A stretch of 64,000 nt of DNA from Saprospiraceae bacterium (GCA_016717655.1 JADKFC010000006.1:62001-126000); one strand, 5' to 3'; shown: positions 37,481 through 48,462, counted from the stretch's first letter. Translations and numbers: made by a program. The notes: a model not told the origin generated them from the letters alone.

Positions 37481-37558
37481 ATCAAGCGATTTAAGGTAAA
37501 GGTACTAAATAAATCAATATGTAGTATCGCTATATGTATAGTATTAGTATACAGTTAT

Positions 37559-39046
37559 TTATGTTTTAGAAGTCCCGTTAAGCCAAGATTGTAAGGCCAG
37601 ATAAACGCCGTTGGTCCATCCAAAACCATCTTGTACCGGATACTCTCCACCGCCTCCGGGGAGATCGGTATTTTCAACATTGTATTTTTCCAGCATCTTT
37701 CCGGTATCTGCAAAAACTTTATCATTAAGCTTTAGCCATCTTTGCGCAATGGTGCTTGCCGTCTCAGTAAATCCATACCTACTCAGGCCAGCAACTGCCA
37801 TCCATTGAAGAGGAGCCCATCCATTGGGTTGATCCCATTGCTGTCCACTTTCCACGGTTGTAGTGCAAAGCCCACCGGGTTTTAATAACTCCTCAACCAC
37901 ACGGTGATGAGTTAATTCAGCCTGATCAGCCGTGCTTAAACCAACAAATAGGGGGGTGATACTAGCCGCGGTTATTAATTGATAAGGCCGCCTGACATCA
38001 TAATGATAATCTGTCCAGAAGCCATGCCAACAATATTGTGTCATGGCTATTTTTCTGGAATCCGCCAGCAATGTAAATTTTTCAGCAAGCATGTTTTCAC
38101 CGATAAGTTGATAACTCCGTCCAATGATTACTTCAAGGGCATAAAGCAAGGCATTTAAGTCAACTGGTGCTATGTCGTGGGTATGGATGGTGGTCAAATC
38201 GCCCTTGTCCCGCATCCATCTGGAACTAAAATCCCATCCTGATTCACACGCAGATCTGAGGTGGTTGTAAAAAGAAGCCGGGTCAGAAAAGTGAGACCCT
38301 TCCTTTTGATCATCTCTGTACATTTCTTCTCTTGGCTCTGATTTATTATCAGCATATCGGTTTAATGTCAGCCCGTTATCAAAAGTAATCACTCTGGGTG
38401 GTGTCATCCAGAACGTATGCTCCTTCACTAACTGGGGAAGGAATTCAGCATAAACGGATTCATCTTCTACACCGGCCAATAATTCAACCATCAAACCAAA
38501 AAAAGGCGGCTGAGATCGACTCAAGAAATAGCTTCTATTTCCATTGGGAGCAAAACCAAAGCGATCGATAAAATAGGCAAAATTTTTGGTCATATCCCGG
38601 ATCATTTGTTTATGTCCATGGATGGCAAGACCCAGCATCGTAAAATAGCTATCCCAATAATACATTTCGTTGAATCTGCCTCCGGGTACAACATAATCAT
38701 AAGGAATAGGAATCAGCGAACTGCCTTCTACATATGTAAGGGATCCTTTCCTGAACAAAGAAGGCCACAGGTTTTTAATGTGGCTTTCAACTGTTGGTCT
38801 TTGATTGAGTTGCAGTGGCTTATTATCTACAACAGGTACGTCAAAATAAACAGAGATGAATTCTTCAACACTTTTTTTGTCTTTGTTGGCTGTCTGCCAA
38901 TTTGATCTGATTTCTTTGATGGAGCATTTGGGCACCGCATCCACCCATGCCTTGCCGTCTTCAAAAATTTCCATTTCATGAGCGGTCTGAAATAAATCAG
39001 CAAGGGCTTCATAAAAGGGTAGGGTAACTTGGTTTTTTTCTGACAT
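37559..39046 (-). CDS. Trehalase (GH37), cytoplasmic TreF-like
   Basis: 495 residues from ATG 39046 with no signal peptide. The enzyme hydrolyses trehalose to two glucoses. Trehalase signature 1 is PGGRFNEMYYWDSYF and signature 2 is QWDQPNGWAPLQW; the C-terminal glycine-rich GGGGEYPVQDGFGWTNG is conserved. The catalytic acid Asp lies in the SACESGWDFSSRW region. It is divergent from a sugar MFS transporter gene with a shared 70-nt promoter region, which suggests a trehalose or sugar uptake and use unit. Confidence 0.95.
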   Translation of the reverse strand: MSEKNQVTLPFYEALADLFQTAHEMEIFEDGKAWVDAVPKCSIKEIRSNWQTANKDKKSVEEFISVYFDVPVVDNKPLQLNQRPTVESHIKNLWPSLFRKGSLTYVEGSSLIPIPYDYVVPGGRFNEMYYWDSYFTMLGLAIHGHKQMIRDMTKNFAYFIDRFGFAPNGNRSYFLSRSQPPFFGLMVELLAGVEDESVYAEFLPQLVKEHTFWMTPPRVITFDNGLTLNRYADNKSEPREEMYRDDQKEGSHFSDPASFYNHLRSACESGWDFSSRWMRDKGDLTTIHTHDIAPVDLNALLYALEVIIGRSYQLIGENMLAEKFTLLADSRKIAMTQYCWHGFWTDYHYDVRRPYQLITAASITPLFVGLSTADQAELTHHRVVEELLKPGGLCTTTVESGQQWDQPNGWAPLQWMAVAGLSRYGFTETASTIAQRWLKLNDKVFADTGKMLEKYNVENTDLPGGGGEYPVQDGFGWTNGVYLALQSWLNGTSKT

Positions 39047-39064
39047 GCTTAATGATACTTGAAC

Positions 39065-39072
39065 CAAATATA
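39065..39072 (-). promoter_or_regulatory. -7 box TATATTTG of the trehalase gene
   Basis: Exact TAnnTTTG on the minus strand, 19 nt before ATG 39046. A plus-strand near-match box TATCTTGG for the transporter lies at 39093-39100, so the two promoters are back to back. Confidence 0.55.
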
Positions 39073-39117
39073 AATAAATATTTGTTTTGGCTTATCTTGG
39101 CCCTAAATTCAAATCAA

Positions 39118-40170
39118 ATGGATGCAACTTTTAGGCTAAAACTTTCGCTGTACCTCAATTATTTTGTCTTTGCCATCCTGCTCAACAGCGTTGGCATTGT
39201 GATATTGAAATCGATTGCAGTTTATGGCGTGGATGAAGTACAGGCCAGCACCCTTGAGTTGTTTAAGGATATGTCTATTGCCCTTGTTTCTTTGGGCGTT
39301 GCTTCATTCTTACCCCGTATCGGATATAAGCGAGCGATGTTGGCTGGCCTCGCATTGGTGACCTTAGGTAGCATTGCTATGGCCTTGGGTAATTCTTTTA
39401 CCTCAGCAAGGCTGTTGTTCTTAATGGTAGGGGTCTCTTTTGCTTTGATCAAGGTAAGTGTGTATTCAATGATAGGGATGGTTACTTCCAATGAAAAGGA
39501 ACACAGCGCACTGATGAGCAGTATTGAGGGTGTTTTTATGTTTGGTATTGCCCTTGCCTCTTTTCTTTTTCCTGCTTTTAATGTAGAAGGCGATAGCAGC
39601 GCCTGGCTAAGAGTTTACTGGGTATTGGCAGGCTTGACCAGTCTTTCATTTCTGTTTTTATGGTTTACACCGGGAAAAGAGCAAGTTACAGAACCGGGTT
39701 CTGACCTCATCCAGGATGTAAAACGTATGGCCAGGTTGTTGATCAAACAGCTTGTTTTGGTATTTGTGATTTCTGCTTTTTTATTTGTTATGATAGAGCA
39801 GGGCATTATGACCTGGTTGCCCACTTTTAATAAAGAAGTTCTTCACTTACCGGAAAACATCAGCATTATGATGGCCAGTATTTTATCTTTTTCGTTGGGC
39901 ATCGGCAGACTGGCAGCAGGTTATTTTTCAGGTAAGCTGGGTTGGCACAAAGTGCTGCTGATCTGCCTTGCAGGAGCCATGGCCATCGTGGTTTTTATCT
40001 TGCCTAAAACAATCAATGCAGGAGGAAGTGAAATTCAAAGCTTTGGTGATCTTCCGCTTTTAGCCTTTGCCTTTCCGCTGGTGGGACTTTTTATTGCACC
40101 AATTTATCCCTTGCTCAATTCTGCGGTATTGAGCGCTTTGCCTCAACTGCAGCGCTTGTCATTTGTGTAA
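39118..40170 (+). CDS. MFS sugar transporter, apparently C-terminally truncated
   Basis: From ATG 39118 the protein has 350 residues. About ten hydrophobic segments are visible, with the family-typical FVFAILLNSVGIVIL start and the mid-protein loop between two six-helix halves (near residue 190-215). It belongs with the FucP/glucose-galactose-type MFS group. MFS proteins normally have 12 helices and 400 or more residues; here the frame stops just after LNSAVLSALP, so the last two helices appear missing. No continuation is evident in the other frames before the next gene. It is divergent from trehalase, so a disaccharide or glucose substrate is a reasonable guess. Confidence 0.75.
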   Translation: MDATFRLKLSLYLNYFVFAILLNSVGIVILKSIAVYGVDEVQASTLELFKDMSIALVSLGVASFLPRIGYKRAMLAGLALVTLGSIAMALGNSFTSARLLFLMVGVSFALIKVSVYSMIGMVTSNEKEHSALMSSIEGVFMFGIALASFLFPAFNVEGDSSAWLRVYWVLAGLTSLSFLFLWFTPGKEQVTEPGSDLIQDVKRMARLLIKQLVLVFVISAFLFVMIEQGIMTWLPTFNKEVLHLPENISIMMASILSFSLGIGRLAAGYFSGKLGWHKVLLICLAGAMAIVVFILPKTINAGGSEIQSFGDLPLLAFAFPLVGLFIAPIYPLLNSAVLSALPQLQRLSFV

Positions 40171-40209
40171 CACTCTTGAGAAAACTCACCCTCAAATCAT
40201 CGCAAAATA

Positions 40210-41309
40210 TCAGTCATAATAATTGACCACTTTATTGAAAAGATCTTCCAAAATGTCATCAATGATATCATCTTTGTCTAGAATGGGCCTGGTGTAGTTT
40301 TTGTATTCAGAGGGGATGGCTTCTCTATCACCACTAAATGAATATTCATACATTTCTACAGATCGGGAAGCATCAAAGGTATTATAGGTGGCGTCACATC
40401 CTGAAGTTTCCTTGTTGACATCTGCCCTTATTTCCCAGTGGAAGTCATATCTTGTTTTATCTGCAATGACCTGCCCTCTGAGGGTTTTGTAAATGGGAAC
40501 CCTGATGGTATTGCCTTTTTCGTCTTTGGTCGTGGTAAAACCATCTTCAATCTTTTTCTCAAATGATTTGGACTCTCTAGATGAAAATTGACTTTCATGC
40601 AACTCTCTGAAATTTAGCTCAATGATGCAATCACAAGGCTTACAATCAGCATCCACAAAAAACTGTTTATAGGTACTACCATTGTTTACAATGCGACTGA
40701 ATTGGTTTTTAATTTTCCAGGAATAGCCAATATTGAAACCATGGTCAATGACAAACTGATAGTTATAAATTGCCATCTCCAGCGATCTTTCGATTAATGC
40801 CTGGCTTTCTTTGTATCTCTTTTGGCTATCAAATGAAGCTAGATCTATAAATCCCTCATGTGCCAGCCTTGCCTCTTTTTTGTCTTTTCTTAGCCTTGCG
40901 GTATCATAATGCTCCATCGCCTTTTCAAAAATTTCAACACAGATGTCTGCTTCCAACTGGTCTTCATCCAGCGACAATTGTTGTTTTTGCCCTATTCCTG
41001 TTTCATTGAGATAAGGCCTGGCTTCTGTGGCCAATTCAAGGAATTCATCTATTTCCCAATATAATTTTTTTAACTTTGGAAGCTCTGTTAACTTCCTGTC
41101 TGTATACTGAAAATGCAATTCCTGGTACCTGCGCTGGAAAGCGTTGTTTAACAGCTGTGTATTTTGCGACACATTTTTTTCTGCTTTCAGCTCTTTCATA
41201 CTTTTTTTAACGGCAGCAGCATAATCTCCTTTCTGGTATGCTCTTTGGCCGAAGTACAAGCTATTGTGAAGACAAGACACAATAGAATCCATTGTTGTAA
41301 AAGTTTCAT
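40210..41309 (-). CDS. Lipoprotein of unknown function; one frameshift in the N-terminus
   Basis: About 366 residues when restored. ATG 41309, 14 nt after an exact TAACTTTG box, starts a lipoprotein signal (LLCLVFTIAC, Cys19) and TSAK. After one missing base near 41250 the frame continues as AYQKGDYAAAVKKSMKELKA (TPR-like helices). The downstream part has two cysteine-containing segments (DADCKPCDCIIELNF) and is mixed alpha/beta. Without correction the frame would start at 41292 without any export signal. No family is recognised. Confidence 0.75.
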
Positions 41310-41323
41310 GAAAGCATTTTGTA

Positions 41324-41331
41324 CAAAGTTA
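41324..41331 (-). promoter_or_regulatory. -7 box TAACTTTG of the lipoprotein gene
   Basis: Exact TAnnTTTG on the minus strand, 14 nt before ATG 41309. It is the main support for the restored lipoprotein start. Confidence 0.6.
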
Positions 41332-41362
41332 TTACAAAATACCCAACTTGCTTCTGTGAAGC

Positions 41363-44300
41363 CTAGGCAATGTCAGCTTCTTCTTTATTTTTTATACTCA
41401 CACTTGGTGGAATTAGATAATATAGTACGGGGGTTACCAATCTACTTAGCAGAGTGCTCGAAATCAAGCCTCCAATCAGCACAATGGCTAGGGGACTGAT
41501 AAGCGGAGAATGTTCAAGAACAAGGGGTGTCATACCTCCAATAGCAGTTAGTGAAGTCAAAAGAATGGGCAAAAACCTGGTTTCTGCACCGTCCAAAACG
41601 GCCTCATACAAGTCCTTCCCATTTTCTCGTAAGCCGTTGGTGTAATCTACCATCAAAATGGAATTTTTGATTTCGATTCCGGCCAGGGCTATGATGCCCA
41701 CTGTAGCAACAAAAGAGAGAGTCTCTCCAGTGAGGTACAGTGCCAGTAAAGCACCGATGATGCCCATAGGTATGACACTGAGTACAATTAAGGTTGATTT
41801 AAATGTTCTGAATTCCAGGATCAGAATTGCCAAAAGTCCAAATACCGTAAGTATGATGATGGTACCAATGCCACCAAAAGACTCTTGTCTTGATTCTACT
41901 TCTCCGGCAGCCATGAGCCGATAGGATTTTGGAAGTTTCAACTCCTTCTCCAATCTATTGAGTAGGGTGGTGGTGAGTTTATCGGTGTTATGGCCATCAC
42001 CTACAAAGCTGCTTACCAAAGCGTATCTTTCTTTGTTGAAGTGCCTGATCACGGGTGCTGAAGGTTGAAGCCCAATTTCTGCAATATTTTTTAAAGGCAC
42101 CAGTGCACCACCCATCGAACTTACCTGGATGCGATCAAAGTTTTCTATCGGATTAAGTGAATTCTCCTTGATGGAAAGAACGATGGGGTTTTCATCTCCT
42201 TCACCCGATCTGAGTTTGCCAATCTCCAGACCTGCAATAGCCATTCTGACCGTCCTGGCCAATTCGGCACCATTGATTCCATAAAGTCCGGCCTTGTCTT
42301 TGTCAACATCAATGGCTATATCCGCTTTTTCATATTGCAAATCATTTTTTACATACAGAGTTCCCTCCGTTTCCTTAAAAATGGTTTCTACTTTGTTGGC
42401 CAAATTTTCCAGTGTGTCGAGATTCGGACCTACAATGCGGATTTCAATCGGAGCACTGATAGGCGTACCTTGTTGAAAACGACGCACCTGAACCGTTGCT
42501 CCTGCAATGGAAGAAAATTCTTGACGCAATTCAGACTCCAGCTTTTCTATCTCAGGTACAGAAGCTCTGTCGCCCAAGTACACTACAAGCTGTGCAATGT
42601 TATCTGCATTTTGTTTTTGAAATTCATTGTAATATATTCTTGGATTGCCCTTACCAATGTTGCTGCTTACTCGGGCAACGTCCTCTTTTTTCAGTATTTG
42701 TTTTTCCAGTCCTCTGGTAATCTTATCGGTGTGGGAAAGCGCTGACCCAGGTTCAGTGGTCACTTCAACCAATAAAATTGGTTTTTCTGAGGTGGGGAAT
42801 AGACTAAAGCCAATGACTGGAACTACCATCAAAGATAAGCCAAAAACGAGAGCAGCTCCGGTCAACGTCTTTATGGGATGGGCAATGCACCAGACCAACA
42901 ACTTTTGATAGGGTGTGTTGATGTATTTGCGAAATGCCCTGAAAAAAAGTTACCTTCTGAGTGAGAATCTTTTCATGTGCCTTTAATAATATGCTGCAGA
43001 GAAAAGGAATGATGGTGAGGGAAACAAAAAGAGATGCAAGTACAGTAAGCATCACAGCCATTGGAAGTGAACGGATGAAGTCTCCTGAACCTTCGGGTAG
43101 GTTGGCTAAGGGTAGGAATGACAATAAAAGAGTTGCAGTACATCCTAATATGGCCACAACAATGTGTGAGGTTGCTGAAACAGCCGCCGCCTTGGCACTG
43201 ATGCCTCCCCTCATGTATCTTTCAATATTTTCTACAACAACTATCGAATCATCAACCAACAAGCCGAGAGCGATGACCATACCTACAATGCTCAATTGGT
43301 TGAGGGTATAACCCATCAAATCCAACATAAAAAGTCCTATGCTCAAAGACAATGGTATAGAGATCATGACGATCAAAGAAGCCCGGGTACCCAAAGGCAG
43401 CAGGGTAAGCAAAACAAGAAAAATGGCAATTGCAAAATCTTTTCCCAATCCGGACAACCGATTCTTGACACCTACTTCCTGATCAAAAGCCTGTTCAATC
43501 TTAATGCTGGAAGGCAAACTTTTTTCAAAACTAGTGAGCACTTCAGCCAATGAAGCTCGAAGGTCAATAATATTTCTCCTGTCTTTCATGGCTGTAATCA
43601 CCCATACAGCCCTTTGACCATTTTGTCTCACAATGTGGTCTGAACTGGCATAGTCCCAATAGATATCGGCTACATCTGTGATTTTGGTTATAGCACCTTC
43701 TGCGCTGGTTTTCACCACCATGTTGGCTACATCTTCCAATTGCTTGAACTCAGAGTTGGTCTTTATATTAAATTTCCTTTTTCCCAGGTCAACGTCACCC
43801 CCGGGAATATTGACATTATTGGCTTGCAATAAGCCAATGACCTGATTGAGCGCTATATTCAGTTTTCCCAGTTTTTGTAAATCCAGGTCTACCCGAATAC
43901 TTCTTTCAGGAATGCCTTGAATTTCAACCCATTTTACATCTTTAAGGCGTTCTATCTCTTTTTCGAGTCGCTCAGCCTCATTTTCGAGTACATTAAAATC
44001 AGCAGTGGGGGAAACCAGTGCTGTTTGTAAGATGGCAACATCACTGCTTGAGGCCCTGTTGACATCCAGGGTGATGATGCCTTCTGGTAATTCTGGTCTG
44101 ATTTTATTGATCTCCCTGATGACATCATTGTTTTTGGTTTCTACATCAACATCATAGGTAAACTCTACCAGCATCACCAACAAGCCGTCATTGATGGTGC
44201 TGGTTATTTTTTTGATATCACCCAGTTGGTACAATTCTTCTTCGATGGGCTCTGCTACCAATTGTTCCATATCCGAAGGTGTCGTTCCCGGATAAACAGC

Positions 44301-44444
44301 TACAATCGAGAAGATAGGCGCTCCAAACGGAGGGTCTTCTGCTCGGGGCATGTTGCGGAGAGAGTTGTAACCCAACAACAAAAGGGCTACAAAGATGACA
44401 AGGGTGAACTGGTAATTTTTAACAAAAAACTGTATAAACTTCAT
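41363..44444 (-). CDS. RND efflux pump inner-membrane transporter (AcrB/HAE1-like); one +1 frameshift
   Basis: Restored length is about 1026 residues, normal for RND pumps. The N-terminal half has TM1 and the large PN/PC periplasmic loop, then the TM cluster with GLLVDDSIVVVENIERYM (the proton-relay Asp pair). The second half has the paired loop and AGIEIKNSILMVDYTNGLRENG. The two halves are in different frames. In the A7 run at 42942-42948 (T7 on the coding strand) one base too many breaks the join. Six Ts restore TFFRAFRKYINTPYQKLLVWCIAHP. Followed upstream by MFP and TolC genes, it forms a drug/solvent efflux complex driven by protons. Confidence 0.93.
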
Positions 44445-44454
44445 CGCCCTTGTA

Positions 44455-45495
44455 TTATCGGTTAATTTTTATTGCATCTCCATCCTCAAGATACATGGCA
44501 CCTGTGGTCACTACTTCATCATCAGCTTTCAGTCCCGAAATCACTTGAACCCGACTGCCAAGTAATTGACCTGTCGTTATGGCTTGTTCTTTAACCTTGC
44601 CATTTTGATGTATAAAGACAAAGGAATTATTTCCATTGGATCGGGTCAGACTTTCGATGGGAAGGCTGAGCTCTTTGCTGGCATTGGTTAATTGCAAATG
44701 AATTTTACCCAGTAAGCCTGCCGCCAAATCGCTGGGTTGATTTTTGAATTTGAATTCAATATCCACCAAACCGTTGGCATTACCGGCAATGATCGATTTT
44801 TCATATACGTACATATCATAAGATTTGTCAGGTTGGGCATCCAGGATAAGACTGGCACTTTGACCGTTTTTAATTTGTATCCAATCCTTGTCTATAAAGC
44901 CGGCTTTGGCCTTCCAGTCGTTGTTATTGGTACCAATAATTACATAAACAGGCATGCCGGGACCAGCCATCTCACCTTCGTGTAAAATTTGTTTTACTAC
45001 TCTGCCATTAATGGGGGACCTCACTTCGCTATATTGTTTATTAAAATTCAGGATGTCCACGGTTTTTTTTGCCACCTCTAAAGCAGTTGATGCATTTTGC
45101 ACCTGTTCAAGAGTAGCAACGCTGTCTGCCAACAACCTCCTGGCCCTGGTCAAATCTCTTTCTGCTTTATTGGCTGCCGCATTGGCCTGGGATAACTGGG
45201 CATCAATTTCAGCTAAGTTGAGTCGAGCCAACAACTGTCCTTTTTTAACATTTTGTCCCTCTGAAACCATGGTTTTGGCTATCACACCTCCCGTTTTAAA
45301 TGAAGGCTTCGCTTCTGCGCCATTAATCACAGCTGCAATTGCACTTATTTTTCCATTATTTTCAGCAACGAGCGGCAAGGTTACTTCAACAACTGTGGTG
45401 TCGGAATTGGCTGGCCTTGTTTTTGTAGTTCCTTCTTCAGACTTACATTGCCAAAAAGTGATGGCTGACAGGATAACAATCGTGTATTTATTCAT
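44455..45495 (-). CDS. RND efflux periplasmic adaptor (MFP), lipoprotein
   Basis: 346 residues from ATG 45495. SAITFWQC is a lipoprotein signal. The adaptor order is visible: beta-barrel and lipoyl parts (KTMVSEGQNVKKGQLLARLNLAEIDAQ), an alpha-hairpin (NAAANKAERDLTRARRLLADS), the second lipoyl half (VRSPINGRVVKQILHEGEM), and a C-terminal membrane-proximal domain (VVTTGAMYLEDGDAI). It links the RND pump to the TolC channel. Its gene ends 10 nt before the pump start and begins close to the TolC stop. Confidence 0.93.
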   Translation of the reverse strand: MNKYTIVILSAITFWQCKSEEGTTKTRPANSDTTVVEVTLPLVAENNGKISAIAAVINGAEAKPSFKTGGVIAKTMVSEGQNVKKGQLLARLNLAEIDAQLSQANAAANKAERDLTRARRLLADSVATLEQVQNASTALEVAKKTVDILNFNKQYSEVRSPINGRVVKQILHEGEMAGPGMPVYVIIGTNNNDWKAKAGFIDKDWIQIKNGQSASLILDAQPDKSYDMYVYEKSIIAGNANGLVDIEFKFKNQPSDLAAGLLGKIHLQLTNASKELSLPIESLTRSNGNNSFVFIHQNGKVKEQAITTGQLLGSRVQVISGLKADDEVVTTGAMYLEDGDAIKINR

Positions 45496-45512
45496 CTTTC
45501 TAAATTTCAAGG

Positions 45513-46848
45513 TTATTGTGGAATGTTGAGCATAGCGCTGGCATAAACCCATTCACTCCATTGCATCCAACTATTGTATTTTGCCAACTGAAATTGCAGT
45601 TTACTTTGTGTGAGTTGTGCCTGAGCATCTACCAGTTCAAGATAACCGGCAACTCCTTCTTTGTATCTTGTATATACGTCTTTGTAAAACTGTTCGGCAA
45701 ATCTGACCCTGGGTGCATAGGTGTTGACTTGATTGAGGGCAGCATTGTATTTATTTTCTGAGGTCATAACTTCCAAATCCAATAAGGATTGGGCATGACT
45801 GTATTTCAATTGCTGTTCCTGCATTTTTGCTTTGGTGGCATCTGTTCTGTATTTGTGCCTCTTATTATCAAAGAGATTGATATCTACGTTCAAGGCGAAT
45901 AAGGCGTAGGGTTGCCAGCCAAAATTAAAGTCCTGTGAGCCCAAACTTAATTGTGCCCCCACTTTAGGTACATAGTAATTATTTTCCTTATCAATTGCCA
46001 ATTGGGTCATTTCAGTGCCTTTTGCCAACTGCATCAGTTCTTCACGTGTACCCACACCGGTCTGTGTCTGACTGGGAAGCAAGGGTAGGGGTGGCCAGTT
46101 CATTGCTATCGAGTGGTTCCCCTGTAAGAAATACAAAATATGCCAGGGCATTTTTTACCATCGTGTTGGCTTGAATTTGTTGTGCCTCCACATCTGCCAT
46201 CTGGGCCTCTATTCTTCGCAAGGATGCAATAGGGGCTATGTCATTGTTTACCATGCTTTGGGTTGCTCTCTGTGCTTCTGACAACAGCTTGGCTGCTTCT
46301 GCATATATTTTCTCTACTGCATTGGCACTTGCCAGCTGAAAGCCTGAGATCATTACTTCTTTTGAAAGCTGCCGTTTAAATGCCTTTATTTCAAGTAACT
46401 TAAGATCGGTTTCATACCTTTTTAATTTTTTATTCAAGGCCAGGTCAGGATAATAGATGGCTTGGGTTACATTGATTTTAGCATCATAAAAGTTATTGGG
46501 AAAAAAGTTAATTTCCTGGTTTTCCAGCAAGCCAAATTGTTGGCTATTGGTGAGGTTGTTAAGCGTATTATAAACTGGATTTAGCAAGTCTCCAACCGGG
46601 AAAGCAATGTTTCTTCCTCCTGCCGCCAAGGTATAATTTGTAGTAAATGATACACTGGGGCCATACATAGCCTTGGCTTCCAGATACGATGATTCTGCAG
46701 CTTTCAAATCAAAGGTCTTCGCTTGCAAGGCTTCATTTTTTTGCCATGCTTTTTCAATATAATTTTGAAAAACCTGAGCTGCCAGAATGCCAGGCATCAA
46801 AATTGAAAGGATGATGCAAAAAATAATCTGCACTTTAAATAATCTCAT
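45513..46848 (-). CDS. TolC-family outer-membrane efflux channel; one +1 frameshift
   Basis: Restored length is about 444 residues. It has a signal peptide (IIFCIILSILMPGILAAQ) and two repeats of the outer-membrane efflux protein (OEP) fold, ending in YKEGVAGYLELVDAQAQLTQSKLQF, a typical TolC closing region. The frames meet near 46088-46091, where a G4 run (C4 on the coding strand) appears to have one base too many. With three Cs the reading is natural through QTGVGTREELMQL. It forms the outer-membrane exit duct for the adaptor and pump downstream. Confidence 0.9.
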
Positions 46849-46852
46849 GCTT

Positions 46853-47485
46853 TCAGATTTTGTGGTTAAACAAGGTAAACATCATATTTTCCAGGGTTAG
46901 ATCAATCAGTGGACAATCCATGCCCGTCGTGCAATTGCCATCCACAATGGTTAGCCTTTGGGTATTGGACAAAGAAACCAAACCGTGAACAGTACTCCAC
47001 ATCTGAAGTGCTAAAATCCTTTCGTCAATACCGGTTCTTTTTGCCTCTGCCAGGGCTTCTCTACACGTTGAAACCAAGTATTCAAAAATGGCAATGCCAT
47101 GCCCCCACTCAGATTTACACCTTTCTATATGATTCATCGGACTTGCAGAGTTGAACATTAAGGTGTACCAATCCTGGTTTTCAATACCAAATCTTATGTA
47201 GGATTGACCTATCAGAAAAAGCCGGCGGAGGGCAGAAGTTTCCAGATATACATCCTGCATCTGATGGGCCAGGATCTCAAATCCTTTGTCCATCATCTGA
47301 TATAGAATTTCATCCTTATCCTGAAAATAAAGGTAGATGGTGGCGGGACTGTATTCAATTTCAGTAGCAATCCTGCGAATGGAGAGCTTGTCCTGACCTT
47401 CTTTACTGATGATCTCTTTGGCTTTTAAAAGAATGAGCTCTCGCAACTCATTTTTTTCTCTTTCTTTTCTTTCTGCTAAACCCAT
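46853..47485 (-). CDS. TetR-family regulator of the efflux operon
   Basis: 210 residues. The N-terminal helix-turn-helix reads LSIRRIATEIEYSPATIYLYFQDKDEILYQMM (about 36-67). The C-terminal ligand domain has RLFLIGQSYIRFGIENQDWYTLMFNSAS, the WHG-type TetR C-terminal pattern. It is the first gene of the operon, 4 nt before the TolC gene. A palindrome beside its own -7 box suggests autoregulation and control of the pump by a lipophilic inducer. Confidence 0.93.
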   Translation of the reverse strand: MGLAERKEREKNELRELILLKAKEIISKEGQDKLSIRRIATEIEYSPATIYLYFQDKDEILYQMMDKGFEILAHQMQDVYLETSALRRLFLIGQSYIRFGIENQDWYTLMFNSASPMNHIERCKSEWGHGIAIFEYLVSTCREALAEAKRTGIDERILALQMWSTVHGLVSLSNTQRLTIVDGNCTTGMDCPLIDLTLENMMFTLFNHKI

Positions 47486-47815
47486 GCTATTAAATTAACG
47501 ATGCAAAAATAATGAACAGTGTTTATTAAATCAATAGTGTTTAATACATATTTATTTTATTAATACATAATTTACTTAAATTCAGTATTATATTTTTTTA
47601 TGACATTATTCTTTCAGATTTTGATAACGATTTCATTGCATTGTTAAACCATTCTGTACTCCATCAAACTGCCTCGATTTGCCCATTCCTAACAAAATTG
47701 GATGCATTTGATCTATTGGTTGGACAGGGAATACACCCGTATTAGGTGGCTTTGAAATCCTTATAAGTTAAGATACACACCATGAACCAAAAGCAGCACC
47801 TGCTGTTTACCCCAC
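47486..47815. other. Intergenic region between efflux operon and glutathione peroxidase
   Basis: 330 nt without a gene. The left 45 nt hold the TetR promoter and candidate operator. Positions about 47528-47600 are very AT-rich, with TTAATACATA twice and AGTGTTTA twice. The remainder shows no hairpin with T-tract, tRNA or convincing promoter. Confidence 0.6.
47504..47527 (-). promoter_or_regulatory. Promoter and candidate TetR operator
   Basis: TATTTTTG (47504-47511, minus strand) is an exact -7 box 18 nt before the tetR ATG, with TTG 20 nt further upstream. The imperfect palindrome TGAACA-g-TGTTTA (47513-47525, one mismatch) lies between the two elements, an ideal place for repressor binding. 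A second TGTTTA half-site occurs at about 47538. Confidence 0.6.
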
Positions 47816-48399
47816 ATGCAAGTCAGAAGCTTATTAAAAAAATGGATTTGGGACAAATGGGTGTTTCCCTCCTTTTTTCATCCCACCTCCCGATTCAAGC
47901 CTAAGGATGCTGGGCCCTCAAATGGATTTTACAATTTGGGATTTCATAAAAATGATGGGAGTTGGTTTTCATTTGACCAGCTCAAAGGTAAAAGGTGATC
48001 ATCATTAATACGGCTTCTGCTTGTGGATACACCCATCAATATGCTGAATGGGAGCAATTTTATAGTCAAAATAGCAAGGGTTTTGAGATTCTGGCCTTTC
48101 CATCCAATCAATTTTTAGGGCAGGAAAAGGGCACAGATCAGGAAATAGCCAATTTTTGCAACTTGCATTTCAATCTACATTTCCCTCTTTTCAAAAAAAG
48201 TGATGTCAGGGGCAAATCAAAAAATGAAGTATACCGTTGGCTTTCTACTAAGGCTTTAAATGGGTGGAATGACCGCTCTCCTGCTTGGAATTTCAATAAA
48301 TATGTAGTTGATCAGGAGGGTGAATTGAGGGCATTTTTTCCTTCTAAAACGAGTCCTAAAGATGGTGATTTCAACCAGCTGATTGTGGAAATGATGTAA
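47816..48399 (+). CDS. Glutathione peroxidase family protein; one -1 frameshift
   Basis: Restored length is about 194 residues. After a basic N-terminal extension (about 40 aa) comes FYNLGFHKNDGSWFSFDQLKGK, then INTASACGYTHQYAEWEQF with the peroxidatic Cys, AFPSNQFLGQEKGTDQEI with the conserved Gln, and SPAWNFNKYVVDQEGE with the conserved Trp and Asn. The A4 run at 47990-47993 needs a fifth A to read GKKVIIINTA. The enzyme reduces peroxides in the cytoplasm with thioredoxin or glutathione. Upstream ATG 47782 is in another frame. Confidence 0.9.
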
Positions 48400-48462
48400 G
48401 ATTAAGGGGCCCGGCCTTGATTCTTATTGTTTTTATTATTATTTTGTACATTATTTAGTGAT

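Noticed and set aside
47782..47902. ATG at 47782 as start of the glutathione peroxidase
   Set aside because: It is in a different frame and ends at a stop inside the peroxidase sequence; ATG 47816 is the first start in the right frame.
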